Shown: positions 44,257-55,664 of the stretch, piece after piece
How positions within the stretch are numbered: the first letter of the stretch is position 1
Layout of the letters: every line of letters begins with the position of its first letter
Notes under the pieces: model-generated
Databases searched by the model: none
Told to the model about the DNA's origin: nothing
The model's input: the letters and a program-made list of their open reading frames with translations, nothing else
Source: Micrasema longulum
Taxonomy: Eukaryota; Arthropoda; Insecta; Trichoptera; Brachycentridae
Assembly: GCA_022494885.1 (NCBI GenBank)
Contig: JAGVSM010001206.1
Coordinates: forward strand, 1 to 64,000
Reading direction: 5' to 3'
DNA length: 64,000 bases
Program-made: the position numbers and the translations under genes

Positions 44257-44991
44257 CAGTGTCGGTTGTAGGGAATAAAAATGAGGGGGTGTCATTTTTT
44301 TTATTAAATATGCACATGTGTACTCGTATTTCACAATAATTTTCACACTTTTTTTTTTGGTTTAAAACACAAGCAAATTACTGAAAACCTACAGGATTTT
44401 AATTTTATGAGTAAATATAAGTTTAGTGCAAACAAAACAGGACCCTAACAAACATTACATAATTGTACACGTGCAAAAAACAATATATTATAATAATACT
44501 AATTCACAAACCACATTTCAATCTTGTAAAAATCGACCAGAAAATAAAAACCTTTGTTAATTCTTTCCATTAAGAATTTGTCCTTTTTAAATACATGTAA
44601 AATATATGGTTATTTATTTACCATCGAATCTCTTCCAGTCTAGACCAATGCTTACGTTATTTTATTATTATCAATCTTATTCTTATCTTCCTTGTTTTAT
44701 ATTGTTATTTTTACCGGGACAGTGCCCGTTCGAACTAATTTTGAGCGAAATGTTCCAATGTTTATGTACTCACTGGACGTTTTATCTCTTTCTTTCTCGT
44801 GAGAAAATCTAGAGATAAGACATTAGCTTTAGAACAGTGACAAAAATGAACCACGCATGAGACAAAACAAGAATATTTGACGGCGCACGTGCTTTAATAG
44901 GTCCTTATATATTTGAATGAATTAATATTATATAACCCAATATTAATTGGAGGCAAAATTTGGAGGGTCATTGAAGGGAAAGCCGTCACTG
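44257..44991. mobile_element. hAT-like DNA transposon, non-autonomous (735 bp)
   Basis: Starts CAGTGTCGG and ends CCGTCACTG, an imperfect terminal inverted repeat of the hAT type. It is flanked by TTCAGGAA (44249-44256) and GTCAGGAA (44992-44999), an 8-bp duplication with one difference. The related repeat at 45991-46250 has the uninterrupted sequence with a single GGCAGGAA, which defines both edges. The only open frame (44606-44812) shows no hAT transposase or BED motif. Confidence 0.85.
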
Positions 44992-44999
44992 GTCAGGAA

Positions 45000-45105
45000 C
45001 AAATAAACATGAATCGTGACGTATTAGGGGCGTGGCCAATGAAATGGCCGTTTTTGCGAGAATTCAAAATTACAAATTGAAAAAAAAAATTATGCTGCTA
45101 TAAGA
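45000..45105. repeat. Unclassified repeat, copy I, second part
   Basis: AATAAACATGAATCGTGACG, GGCGTGGCCAATGAAATGGC and CGTTTTTGCGAGAATTC match 46150-46245 (AATAAACATGAATTGTGACA, GGCGTGGTTAATGC, CGTTTTTGCGGGAATCC). Confidence 0.7.
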
Positions 45106-45179
45106 AACAAGCTTTTTTCTAGATAATATTTTATATATATATTTTATATGTATATAAACTTTAACATTGTTTTTTAAAT

Positions 45180-45985
45180 TTTTTATACAAAATAATGTTT
45201 CCTCACTGGGGAGTCCCATGCCGAGGGAAACATCTTACAAAATGTGAAACATGTCTAAAATTAGTTACTTTACAAAGTTATCATAATAATAATAATGATG
45301 AAAAAACGCAATTAATCCAGTTAACCTAATTATCATTAACATAATAAATAAAATAAACTGAAATAATCATAAAAAATATAACCAATTTACATAGACTAAA
45401 AGACCAAATTTCATAAACAGTACACACATTTTACATATTTGGCTTGATCCACTCATCGATCCGTGTGCAACCCACCTCCACTATCCATTTCTTAATAAAA
45501 ATTTCATATTGTGAGAACTTACTTATTGTCCTTATGGATAATGGAAGTAGATTGTACACTTTAACCGAGTAGTAAGCCAATTCTCTTTGACCGAAGGTTG
45601 TACTTATTTTTTTATTTTTTTGCAGCATCAGGGTGGAGTATCTACTAACTCTTGTATTTGTAACGGAAGGTAGAAAATAATGTTGACGTACGTAATAGTA
45701 ACAGAGCTTTTACATTAAGATTTTCAAATATACCGAGGGAGCTGGTTCTGATTGGGACTCTTAAGATAATTTTTATAGAAGATTTTTGTGCAATAATTAT
45801 TTGCTTGATCAGTGTGTCATTTGCACATCCCCATCCAATTATTCCATATGCCAAAACTGATTGAGTTATTGTGTAATATATTTTTACAGGTTCTTTTAAG
45901 CTAATCATATTTCTTCTAGTTTTAAAAAATTAAAGATGCTTTTTCAATTTATTTTTAATATGTTCGATTTGATATGTATTTAGGA
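45180..45985 (-). pseudogene. Jockey/CR1-type LINE, thumb and C terminus
   Basis: On the minus strand HIKNKLKKHL, FFKTRRNMISLKEPVKIYYT, ITQSVLAYGIIGWGCANDTL, IAQKSSIKIILRVPIRTSS and IFENLNVKALLLLR, then a stop. A second frame follows with FGQRELAYYSVKVYNLLPLS and IFIKKWIVEVG. SVLxYGIIGWG and AQKxxIKIIL are conserved thumb blocks of Jockey/CR1 LINEs. The 3' UTR continues to about 45190 (CACTGGGGAGTCCC on plus). The palm is missing and at least one stop and one shift separate the frames. Confidence 0.88.
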
Positions 45986-45990
45986 TATAT

Positions 45991-46250
45991 AAATCAATAT
46001 GAATATTGCTGAGAAATGTTTTCATGCGTACATGTAAAAAAGAAATTGAATAAAAATACGTCGCTAGAAAAACGCAACATAAACATAAGCCAAACGGCCT
46101 AGACAGTTGTTACGTCAAGATTGTACACAAATTTGAATGGGCAGGAACAAATAAACATGAATTGTGACATATAAAGGGCGTGGTTAATGCAATAACCGTT
46201 TTTGCGGGAATCCAAAATTACGAATTTAATAATATTTTTTATGCTACTAA
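45991..46250. repeat. Unclassified repeat, copy II (without hAT insertion)
   Basis: Contiguous counterpart of 44082-44256 plus 45000-45105. At the insertion point it reads TGGGCAGGAACAAATAAACA. It lies directly beside the LINE thumb fragment, so the two repeat copies flank that LINE as direct repeats. Confidence 0.7.
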
Positions 46251-47095
46251 TATTTGGCAATTTTTTTATTTTTTTTAAGTTATAAATGTCTATGAGAGTA
46301 TTTCAAAGACATTTGTGACTTTAAAAATGTGAAAAAAACGTAATATAAATATACAAGTAGATGTTTAAATAAAGGCATATTAGTAAAAGTTACAAAATGT
46401 GTAAAGAAGCTACGTAAACAAGTCAACGAGAGGTCAGGTCCCTTTTCTAAAATGTTATATATCTCTGTTATAATATTTCAATCAAAACAACTCACTAAGA
46501 GGTGACATCTGGTCAATTTCTACAAAAAATAATTGTAGATTTTATTGAAACACTAATAAAACTACATTCAAAATTCAAAAGTTTTTTTGTGACAACCCTA
46601 TTGCAAACCCGTGGAGATTTTGATTCAAATTCTCAAGGGGTGGTTCGAAAGAGCCGGTTTATGTGGAGATCGATTTTATTGACAAAGTTCCATTTGTTGA
46701 CACAACCTGTGTGCTGTGTGGTTCAATTGTCCAGACCGTCATGTAGCGAGTGCCAGAGATTGCTTGAACTCAAGATTTTTATCGTTTTCATACACTTTTA
46801 TTTTTGTTATTTTTCTGCAGATCGGTTAATCACAAAAAGTGGACACTTGCGATTTTATATGTTTGAAGTTATTTTAGACCGATAAAGTTTACGTTTTTCG
46901 TTTATTGTATTTATATATTATTTTTGGATAAAACCTTTGAATCAACGGAATAAAATAATAAAATCAATATATTGCTGCTCTTACTTTAATGTGTCATTAA
47001 TTTTGAAGATGTTTTTTAAATTGACCTAAATTTAAATTTACTGTCTTATATTTCACTTAAAGATTCTTCTCATCGTTTCTTTGAATCCCTTAAAA
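46251..47095. other. Spacer with a PAL right-arm fragment
   Basis: PAL right arm at about 46385-46520 (TGTGTAAAGAAGCTACGTAA, ATGTTATATATCTCTGTTAT, GAGGTGACATCTGGTC). The 127-codon frame at 46502-46885 starts inside PAL at a GTG and has no domain. Confidence 0.5.
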
Positions 47096-47500
47096 TAAAT
47101 ATGTGTTTATGTTTTCCTTTTTTAAAAAAAAATGTTATTACTATTTTATTTTATTTTTACATCTGAGTATGTTTTTCATTCTTTATTTCCATTCTTAATT
47201 CTTAATTACTCTTACAAGTTTTCTTCATTTTTAATATTATTTCCATTTGTAAATACTCACTACAAACTACAAACCTTAAAATATTTTTTTTTTTCACTTA
47301 AATTTAAATTTTTAAACAACTTTCATTTATGTTTTCTTTTTCCTTCTCTTTTTTATACTTTCATAATTAACCTTACATTTAATTGCTTTTTAATATGGAA
47401 ACTTCACTGGTCCATTAGAATTAAGTCCAATTGTGTAAAATATTAAACTTTGTAACTGTACTGTATGTTTCCTGAATAAAAGAAAATAAAAAAAAAAAAA
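47096..47500 (+). mobile_element. Probable LINE or transcript 3' end with poly-A
   Basis: A strongly T/C-rich stretch leads to CCTGAATAAAAGAAAATAAA and a 14-base A-run at about 47484-47497. AATAAA about 10 bases before an A-run is what a retroposed transcript leaves. No coding sequence identifies the source. Confidence 0.4.
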
Positions 47501-48185
47501 AATAAATAAAATAAGGTGTTTTATTTTTAATAATTGAATTAACATTAAAATACTATAAAGAATAACTGCATAAGTTAACCTAACCGTTTCATTTATGAAT
47601 TTACCGGCAGGTAGTAGGTACCGATTAATAATATAAATTAAATAAGATGATTTTATGAATGGTTTCTGTTGAGTAATTATTTTTTAGAAAATCACAATTT
47701 TTACATGAAATGCATGATGAATAAAATAATAATGCCAAAAATTGACGCAACACTAAGCGGAGCGAATGGACGGAAAGAAAAACCGGTGTCATATGTCAAC
47801 AGTATACTATTAAAGGAAAATAGCCCTTGAAAAATAATGTTCGAAATGCTTTTCTACAAATAGAGAGGCTTCTAATGATATCTGTAATTTGCGAGCTTAC
47901 TTAAGTAGAAAAATACACCGACTGGATTTTGAGATGTTAAAAAACAGTTAACATTTTGTATGAAAAAATAATCAGCAGTAATTGGTCAGAATCTTTCTCC
48001 CACTGGGAACGAGCTATGCACTGAGTGTGTTCATAGATGTTTATTTTTATTTTTTTAGGAAAATATAAACGGTGACGTCAATTTTTGTTAAATCTGAATT
48101 GTTTTATTTATTTTCCTGTTTTTAAAACTACTATAAAACATTATTGATAGTCAAATATAATCGTAATCTGCGCATAATCGCTTGT
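47501..48185. other. Spacer
   Basis: No recognised feature. Confidence 0.4.
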
Positions 48186-48189
48186 ACGG

Positions 48190-48430
48190 ACAATTTGTTC
48201 CTGGTGTTGACATACCATTTTTAGTCCTAGGTTCGATTCCGGGCAAGGTAAACGTAAAATATTGGATTAAAAGGTGGTTCAGCTCTACTATATTTTAATG
48301 TTGGTGGACTGGTATCTGAAGCGTAGGAATAATCACATTACCTTATATCCAGGTATGCTGCAATTGAAGTATTTATGCAGTGCTCTATGCAGCACTGGAT
48401 GTGAATAGGCAAATGACGACGATGATTATA
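48190..48430 (+). repeat. SINE-A copy
   Basis: TCCTGGTGTTGACATACC (weak A box), CTAGGTTCGATTCCGGG (good B box), GGACTGGTATCTGAAGCGTA, TGCAGTGCTCTATGCAGCAC and a GACGACGATGATT tail. Full family order on the plus strand. Confidence 0.7.
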
Positions 48431-49438
48431 AGTTAATTTACTAAAATCGTAATTTTTTTTAACGTGTGTTTATTATTTTGAAACTGGACCATAACTTGAT
48501 TTATTATTTTGACAAACAAAGCCTTTTAATAATTGATGTTGGCAATTGAAAGGGTTAAAATAATATTTGCAAACAACACCAATTAGTTTTATCCAAATTA
48601 TCAACACAATAAAAGTTTTTTTTGTCAAAGCGATAACTCAATTAATCGAAAAATTAAGCAAATAAATTGATTCGATCACGTAAAAGTATTTGATTCCATA
48701 ATAATAATTGAAAAGTTTTTCAGTCAATTAATCACAAATGCTTTGTGTTACAAAATAAAAAGTTAATAATATTTCGTTTTTCAGGAATTAAATTTAATAC
48801 AAGAGGGGTTGTTTACCGACTGAAAATTGGAATTAAATTGGTTGCAATTTAATGCGGCGTAATTGTTTGACGCACAATGGATGTGAGAGGATGGACTGTT
48901 TTCAATTGGTTAGTTTTTATAGAGAGATATTATCACATAATATTTTTCAATTTAAATTTAACAAAATCATTTTATAGGGCAATATGGATGCCATCTAACA
49001 AAATCTATTTATGAAAAAGGAAAAGAAAAATCCTTATGGAAAATATCTACATATTTTTATACTCCGCTAAAAGTTCGGAAAATGGTACAAAGTATACATA
49101 AATCGGGTGAAATCTGTAGTAAAATTCAAAAAAAGCATAACACGTCCACAAACCACGTACAAATATTTAAACCAAGATCTGCGCGCGGATAAAAAATGTG
49201 TGCCTGTGATAATGTTAACCGTCAACTTTAACTGTCAACGTGAATTGGTTGTTTTTTAAGTCACTTTATCCCTGTTCTTATTTGTTTTATGTCACCTTTT
49301 TACTTTGCGCTTGCTTTTTCTGGAAATAATTATTTTCAATCATTTCACGGTGCACTTTTTTTTAGAAATCAGATAATTATTGTTGATTGCATAATAAAAG
49401 ATTTTTATTTTTTAGCATAGACAGATATACCAGTATAA
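48431..49438. other. AT-rich spacer
   Basis: No recognised feature. Confidence 0.4.
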
Positions 49439-49439
49439 A

Positions 49440-49668
49440 GCGAGGATAAATGGTAATACAGGGACGAAGATGACAAAGAACGACGTGGCATGATCAGATA
49501 CATCGAAATCTCAAATCTAGTGATGTTAATCAGACACAGCCAAAGGGCGCGTATGGTGTGGAAGAAGCTAGGAATAAATGTCAGGAAAAACGTGCGAGGT
49601 GGTCCATTTTCTTCGCTTACCCCCACGGGAAAATGACATGATAGTAGTGGCAGAAGCGATAGTTCATT
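49440..49668 (+). mobile_element. RTE-type LINE 3' end fragment
   Basis: GAACGACGTGGCATGATCAG, TGGAAGAAGCTAGGAATAAA, GTGGTCCATTTTCTTCGCTT and ACCCCCACGGGAAAATGACA align with the 3' end of the RTE at 36352-36530 (reverse-complemented: GACGTGGCGTTGATCAG, TGGAAGAGGCTAGGATTG, GGCGGTCCATTCTCTCTGCC, TACCCCTACGGGGAAATGG). Only the end of the ORF and 3' UTR remain. Confidence 0.8.
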
Positions 49669-52600
49669 TAGTCAATTGTGAAACTACCCCTTATCTATCA
49701 TCAAAAACATCTACGCGCTACGCATTCTTATGCGCAGTTTCCAATTCCCAGAACAGCCCTTTATAAAACAGCAAGCAATGTGGTCCATGATTGGCACAAT
49801 AATGATTGTACAAGAAACTGCACAAAATCTTGCGCAAGATCTTGTTCCATTTTTTGACACATGTAATACAAGCTAGTCATCTCGCACCCCTCCTACACAT
49901 TACATTTCCTATGGATTAATTTATTTTTTTAATGATTTATTTATATTTCATTTAATGGCAGTCAAATGCACTAACTGGTTCACCATGTAGCTGACTTAAC
50001 TTATTTTTTCCTTTTGAAGAATTTTTAGATGAGAGAAGCAAATAAAAAAATAATAAAAATTAAATTAGAATCCATCCTAATTAAAACGTTAAATGTAAAT
50101 TTTGAGGATAGGATCCGTACGAAATAGGCCAACATTAGGTATGAAAATTATATTTTTTAAAAGGCCTTTTGTGAGATAATGATTAGTTACAAATAATATT
50201 ACGGAAAAAAAATATTTCAACACACATAAGATTGTTCTCGTATTCGCCGAAAGTGAAATTTCTCAAAGTCGGCCATAAAGCCCTCTTGTGGGCCCTGAAG
50301 GCCTTCAGGGGGACAGTAGAAAGCTCAGAAAAAATTTGAGGATGTTGAGGCAGTCTAGAGCGACGATAATATTTTTAAAAAGCGAAAAATTATATGTTTC
50401 CGTACAGGGTAGGAAAAGGAACAATACTTTTTAATGTCGTTTGTATTTCCACATTTTTTTATTTATTTATCACGTTTCTTAGCCGGTGTGCCGTGTTTAT
50501 AAAAATTAAGTTTTAAAAATGTTTGTCAACCGCAACAAGATTATTGGCGCTTGTTCATTTGTCATATGTAAACAGTAACCTAATCTTATTTATGTCGGTG
50601 CGTCTTGCATTTATGGTTGCCAACCCTCACGGTATTATTCCGGAAATAAGCTAATTTGTTTAAATATCTCTACAAATGCAGCTAAAATCAGCGAAATAAA
50701 CACATTCCTCTATGAGGATTACAATTTGTTGAAAAGGTTTAAGTTGTGACGAGCGGATCAAAGGAGATAAACTTTAATTTGTTTTTAACTTTCAATTTAA
50801 GGGACCATAGAAAACTTTTGAGTCTCAAAGTGGGCGTTGGGTGAAATATGTTTAAGAACTTAAAGTCTAAAGGGTAAATGAATTCTCGTCACATGATTGA
50901 AGAAGGTAAATTTATTACATGTAGTAAAATATCCGTAAAGTTATTTAAAACACATTATTAAAATGAACTAATTAATCCTACTTTTAAAATAAAATAAAAT
51001 TTCAAAAAGGGGACATATTTGTAAAAATACGTTTTGTTTGTATTCATAAAATGCATCATTAGTGAAAAGCAACTAGAAAAACCAGTCACACTGAATGAAT
51101 ACTCTCAAATTATGTATTTAAATGAACGTGGTCTGCCTGAATGGACATTTATTATGCGCGTAAAAGGCTTGTCCTGTTTTTATTTTTATTTAATTTTATT
51201 TCAATGGTCAAAAGTGTTAAATCTATGAATAAAACAACAGTTGTTCGACCAAATTCCGTATCACAGGTAAAGTAATTAATTCAGAGAATTTATTTAAACA
51301 TTGTGTAACTAAAAAAAAAAATCAGCTTACTCATTTTGTTAACCTTAGCATTTTTATATTTGAAAAATTTTTTTTTCGCAGAGAAGATTCTTCTCCATTA
51401 TCAATTAAAATGTTATCGCGTTTATTTTATTGACATCAACAAAGAAAAGAATTTAACAAAGTTGTATGTTGACAACTCTAAAATATACCTCCAGTGTCCA
51501 GATGGATGAAGATTCAAAACCTCAGTCTCAAAAATGATAATAAAGTGACAGTATTTTGTTTAAATTATGTGTATCTATATTTATATCTATATTTTATACT
51601 TATATATTTTTTTTTCGTTCTCACATTGAGTATTTTATTTGTTTGTAATAAAATACATGAAGTTTTCTTAATAATGTTTTATCAAATATAGGTGTATAGA
51701 ACTAATTATAAATTCAAACATAGAAAAATGCAATTTTAGGAGTCAAGTTAAATGCAAACTCTTGCAATCAGACGACACTTTAAATTTATGTTCAAATGCT
51801 ATATATTAGTGTTATTTGGATTCCCTGTTAATAATCAAGTATGTGTATGTAATAAAATAAATAAATTACAAATAAATAATTTGGAAAATAAAATAAAAAG
51901 CAGTTTTGTATAATTATTGTCAAAAATTTATGTTCCAGAAAAAATATGTTTGAATCCTTACCTTACACATAACATTATTACAGGCAAAGGGATTTAGAAA
52001 AGTTAATTTTAATATATTTTTATTAGACTTCATTTTTCTATTGGATTGAAGAAAAGAGGAAAGTGAACTTTTCACCGACTGGGATTAAATTGATTTGACT
52101 TGATGAATTCGTCAAAATCTTTACAACATAATTTGAAAGCCTTAAAACTGTTTTAGTAGCAACCAGATCTATGTATACATACTAATTAAATGCCTATAAC
52201 ATTTTATAAATGTAAATGGAATTTCAAATAAAATTTAAATAGTACATTTATTCGACAAGACCTGTAAAAAAGCTACGAATATTAGCAAAAAGCTCTAATC
52301 GGTACTTGTAGAGAGAAAACTGAGTCGTCAGTGAACAGAGATAACCCAAAGAGACTTTGAGCGATGACGGATTGAGGGATAAAAATAAAGGTTGACATAC
52401 ATTATTGATTGAATCGGTATCAATTTTGTGAAATAATAAGATTAAATATATAAATAATAAAACACTTTGTTTTTAGACCACTTGAGTTTATTTTTTTTTT
52501 TTGTTAATGATTAAGTGTTTTATTAATTGTTTTATTGAAATGAACAAAAAAATACTTTGAGAGCCGTTTTGTATGAGCTTATTTTTGAACCTGAATATTA

Positions 52601-52845
52601 TAAATGAAAACTGGTTTTGAATACATTGATAGTTATATCATTAGAATAAAAAAAATCGCTTTAAATATTTATTTTATTTTTAATGTTATTCCCGAATTGT
52701 GGAAATACCGTATTATGTATTTAAGATTGATCTCCCTGAAGGCGAAAATTTCTATCGCGATTGCGGCTTGCCATTGATGCTTATCTAGAAGAGCGTTTAA
52801 AGCACTTTTTTCATACTCGATTTAGATAAGTGTATTTTAGTATTC
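49669..52845. other. Long AT-rich spacer
   Basis: No transposon domain or family seen. A perfect 18-bp palindrome CCCTGAAGGCCTTCAGGG lies at 50293-50310. Short frames at 51034-51228 and 51494-51691 have no domain; the latter is a low-complexity hydrophobic run. Confidence 0.35.
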
Positions 52846-52847
52846 GC

Positions 52848-52945
52848 ATGTTGGTGTAGTGCGTGTCCTGAGGAACGAGTACGTTTCGAAACCGGTAGAC
52901 ATAAAAAGTAAATAGTTATAATATGCTTATATTTACTGACATGCT
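52848..52945 (+). repeat. Penelope-type terminal fragment with hammerhead-like motif
   Basis: TGTTGGTGTAGTGCGTGTCC, TGAGGAACGAGTACGTTTCG, AAACCGGTAGACATAAAAAG and TATTTACTGACAT align with the minus strand of 28281-28400. CTGAGGA fits CUGANGA, ACG-AGTA-CGT could be stem II, and CGAAAC follows. Confidence 0.5.
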
Positions 52946-52962
52946 TTATACGTAAATCTCTC

Positions 52963-53545
52963 TTATGGTGGAGAGGGTTCAAAAGAAATTTCTTCGGTTT
53001 TTTTACATGAGGGAGTGAGGATATGGCATGGCTTTATCTCACTGAGTTCCTCCAGGGTATGCTTGGTTACAGCAGTTTGAAGACCAGATGCAATGTGTAT
53101 GTAACTACGCATTTGTTTCGATAATTCATCATCATCATTAGCTTTCAGTGCATAGGGCACTGCATTGGTACACCAATCGCAGCGTATCTTTATATTTTTT
53201 TTATAACGCGGAGGTAAGATGATTAGTCTTAGGCTTCAGGTACTAGTTCAGGGACTATAAAATATTCTTGTTTCCATATTTTTATCGATTTATAAGTATA
53301 AATATATAATCTTTCAATTGTTGCGCGGTATTTTTGACAACCCTGAAATTATGCGGAGCTTTTATGTTCCGGATAATTACCTTAGACAGTGTCAACATAG
53401 ACATTCCAAAATATACAGGACCAACCTGCCAATGGGTATGCCTGTTGTAAAAGCTATCTATATGTTGAACAATATTACTTTTGAACATTGACATCTTTCA
53501 CGTCTCTGAGGGAGTTTTTCGTTACAAGATTCTCTTACTTTTTTA
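52963..53545 (+). pseudogene. LINE RT C-terminal region interrupted by a SINE
   Basis: VERVQKKFLRFFYMRE and AWLQQFEDQM (about 52972-53090), then a SINE-A, then PNYAELL-type degenerate sequence, TNLPMGMPVVKAIYMLNNIT (about 53410-53480) and IFHVSEGVFRYKILLLF followed by a stop at about 53545. RVQKKFLRF and a final P...(x)LN block are typical of Jockey-like LINE ends. The two halves resume in family order either side of the SINE. Confidence 0.65.
53118..53272 (-). repeat. SINE-A nested in a LINE
   Basis: Plus strand shows TTCATCATCATCATTAGC, TCAGTGCATAGGGCACTGCA, TGGTACACCAATCGCAGCGT, GGAGGTAAGATGATTAGTCT and CAGGTACTAGTTCAGGGACT. The tail and body are well kept but the tRNA head is absent. Confidence 0.75.
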
Positions 53546-53589
53546 ACAAAATATTATTGTCAATATATTATGTATACCTACGTGTTATT

Positions 53590-53834
53590 TTTACTATAAA
53601 ATCTAAGACCATTATTTACAAAACTCTCTTCAGACCGGTCATTGCATATGGTGCCAAATGCTGGGTTATGACCAAAAGAGATGAAAACATGGTATTGTTA
53701 TTAAAAAAATAAATAATGAAGATGTTTGGTGGTGTCAACCAAAATCGAGTGTGGAGGAAACGGTTCAATTATGAATTAGAGGCACTGTATGAAGAACTTA
53801 ACATTGCACTATTTATAAAAATAAGACGATTACA
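53590..53834 (+). pseudogene. RTE-like LINE, first part (interrupted)
   Basis: SKTIIYKTLFRPVIAYGAKC, WVMTKRDENMVLLLKK, stops, then MKMFGGVNQNRVWRKRFNYE, LEALYEELNIALFIKIRRL. IYKTLxRPVxxYGxxxWxMTKRDE...NxVWRxRxNxEL is a standard RTE-type sequence just after the palm. The next expected residues, LRWLGHV, are found 600 bases on at about 54430. Confidence 0.85.
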
Positions 53835-54428
53835 TTTTTTTTTTTTTTTAAATTAATTTGGAAGTTCAACATGGATACATAAAATACATACATTTTTTAA
53901 GTAAGCATTACTAACATTCTTTATATACATCCTCAATTATAGAACTCCACCATCTTTCAAAAATTATATAAAATAATTGTGTAAAATCAATTTGAGTATT
54001 AATAAAGATTAAGTTTAGTGAAAGATAAGAATAAATATTGAGTAGAATAGAAAAAAATAGAATAGAGTTGGATAATCATTGCTCTATCATGATAAAGGTC
54101 AATGTTAACTTTTTTTTCTTTCTATTTTGTTATAGTCCTAAAATACTTGCAAGAGGGTTAAAATGTGCCATATTGTTTGTAAAGATTGGAAGGTAAAATG
54201 TATCAGGTGATCTCAGACGCCTACGAGGAAAGTACAATGACACATTTTCAACACAAAACACTGAGTCAACATTATTGTGAATTATATTATACAAATACCA
54301 CATATCTATATTTTGTCTCCTAGTTTCTAACTTTTCAATTTAAAGATATTTCAAGCGCTCTTTACAACATTGAAGTATTCTGCCTATGTTACACTTAAAT
54401 GACAAAGAACGAAGGTATTTTTTTGTCT
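53835..54428 (-). mobile_element. Jockey/CR1-type LINE fragment nested in an RTE-like LINE
   Basis: On the minus strand KLETRRQNIDMWYLYNIIHN, NVDSVFCVENVSLYFPRRRL and RSPDTFYLPIFTNNMAHFNP, LASILGL, then a stop at about 54130. The 3' UTR ends at 53835 in a run of about 15 T on plus (poly-A on minus). RRxxxDxWYLYxIIH...RxLRSxDxFYxP is the C terminus of a Jockey/CR1-type LINE. It is one of the better kept frames in the window (no stop across about 70 codons), suggesting a younger insertion. Confidence 0.85.
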
Positions 54429-54682
54429 GTGTTGTTGGGCTATGTGCACAAAATGAATGATAACCGTACCCCAAAAAATATTATTTAAACCACTCCGGAA
54501 AGCAGATGAAGCAGAGGCAGACCAAAATAAAGATGACTGGATAATGTGAAAAGTGACATTAGAGCAATTGGCCTGACAAACTGGAAAAGATCCGAAGGGT
54601 GCAGAAAGAAATGGAAACAGATTCTGGAGGAGGCCAGGGCCCACAACGGGCTGTAGAGCCACTGATGATGATGACGTGTTTT
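54429..54682 (+). pseudogene. RTE-like LINE, second part and ATG tail
   Basis: LLGYVHKMNDNRTPKN, then SRSRGRPK, RW-type sequence, DNVKSDIRAIGLTNWKRSEG, CRKKWKQILEEARAHNGL, a stop and ACTGATGATGATGACG. GRPxxRWxDxVxxDxxxxGxxNWxxxxxxRxxWxxILEEARAHxGL is the standard end of one RTE-like group, and the TGATGATGA tail is typical. Stops occur after KN and after RPK. Confidence 0.88.
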
Positions 54683-54950
54683 TTTTTACATACCGAATTT
54701 TACTGACTTTTTATTATTATTTTTGCTTTATGTATGAATTTAGATATTCTATTATGTAATGTATATATATATATATATAAATGAATAAAATTCAATAAAT
54801 AATAAGTATATTTAATTTTGTGTTACTTTGTATTTTATAAAAGGTAAAAACCAAGTTTTTTTTATAAAATGCAGGACACCTTAAAGCATCCAAATTGAAA
54901 TAAAAAGAGTTTATTTTTACTCTTTCCATCCACTTAGATATTGAAGGCTA
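54683..54950. other. AT-rich spacer with (TA)n
   Basis: A (TA)n run at about 54761-54778 is the only notable feature. Confidence 0.4.
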
Positions 54951-54979
54951 CCAGCAACCACAGTATATTCACGGTATAT

Positions 54980-55555
54980 GTACATATAAAGCCTATATGG
55001 CGTTCTCGTTCACAACACAGTATTTTGTTTGCTCGCTAACTCGATGCAGTATCCCAACGTCATTAAATCCCACGTTCAGCCAACACGAACACACAACAAG
55101 CGACTACTGAGTAAACAGAAAAATGAATACATGGGAATCGAGTCGGGTTTCTTTTTTACCCGAGAGCGTTGTTTTAAGCGAAAAGTGGATACTTTGTTTT
55201 TTCGTGCGGTGAACTTAACGAACTCTCGTCTACCCGCTACGCCAGAGCTGCCCGATTGTGGGAACGCCAAACAAACTTGTGGACTTTTTTTGTATTTTTC
55301 TGTTTTGAAAAGACGTTTCCCGCCATTGGCGCTAGGGTGAACGGTTCAAATAGAAAGCAAGTCGGAATTGTTTGACAGGTATCGGCTGTCGTTAAAATGG
55401 CCGGGTTTTTTATTCCTGTGTCACGGGGCGTTTTCAGCAAACGTGCTTTCGGAAAAAAAACTGCTCTGTACTTTTTTAGCATTGATAAAATGGAACAAGC
55501 TTTAGAAACAATAAAAGAAAGAAGTATTTCAATGAAAAAATACATTTTTTTTCAC
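54980..55555 (+). other. CpG-richer island with TATA-like motif and a short ORF
   Basis: TGTACATATAAAGCC at about 54978-54992 is followed about 25-30 bases later by CGTTCACAACACAGT, TATA box and initiator-like spacing for an arthropod core promoter. The next 450 bases are clearly richer in CpG than the surroundings. An ATG in good context (AAAATGGCC at about 55396) opens a 54-codon frame (MAGFFIPVSRGVFSKRAFGK...). No domain recognised. It could be the first exon of a host gene, an LTR, or chance. Confidence 0.25.
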
Positions 55556-55664
55556 ACACTATAGTATTCTCCGGATGGATTGTGTTTGAGAATCCAATTT
55601 GTATAATATTTTGAAAATTAGTTTTTTAAGTAAAAAAAAAAAACCCTTATTCGCAATTGTTTAA

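Noticed and set aside
46502..46885. 127-codon plus-strand open frame, longest in the window
   Set aside because: It starts at GTG within a PAL fragment, shows no domain or homology I recognise, and has no promoter or splice context.
50293..50310. 18-bp perfect palindrome as a protein-binding operator
   Set aside because: No gene or promoter nearby and no second copy in the window; it may be chance.
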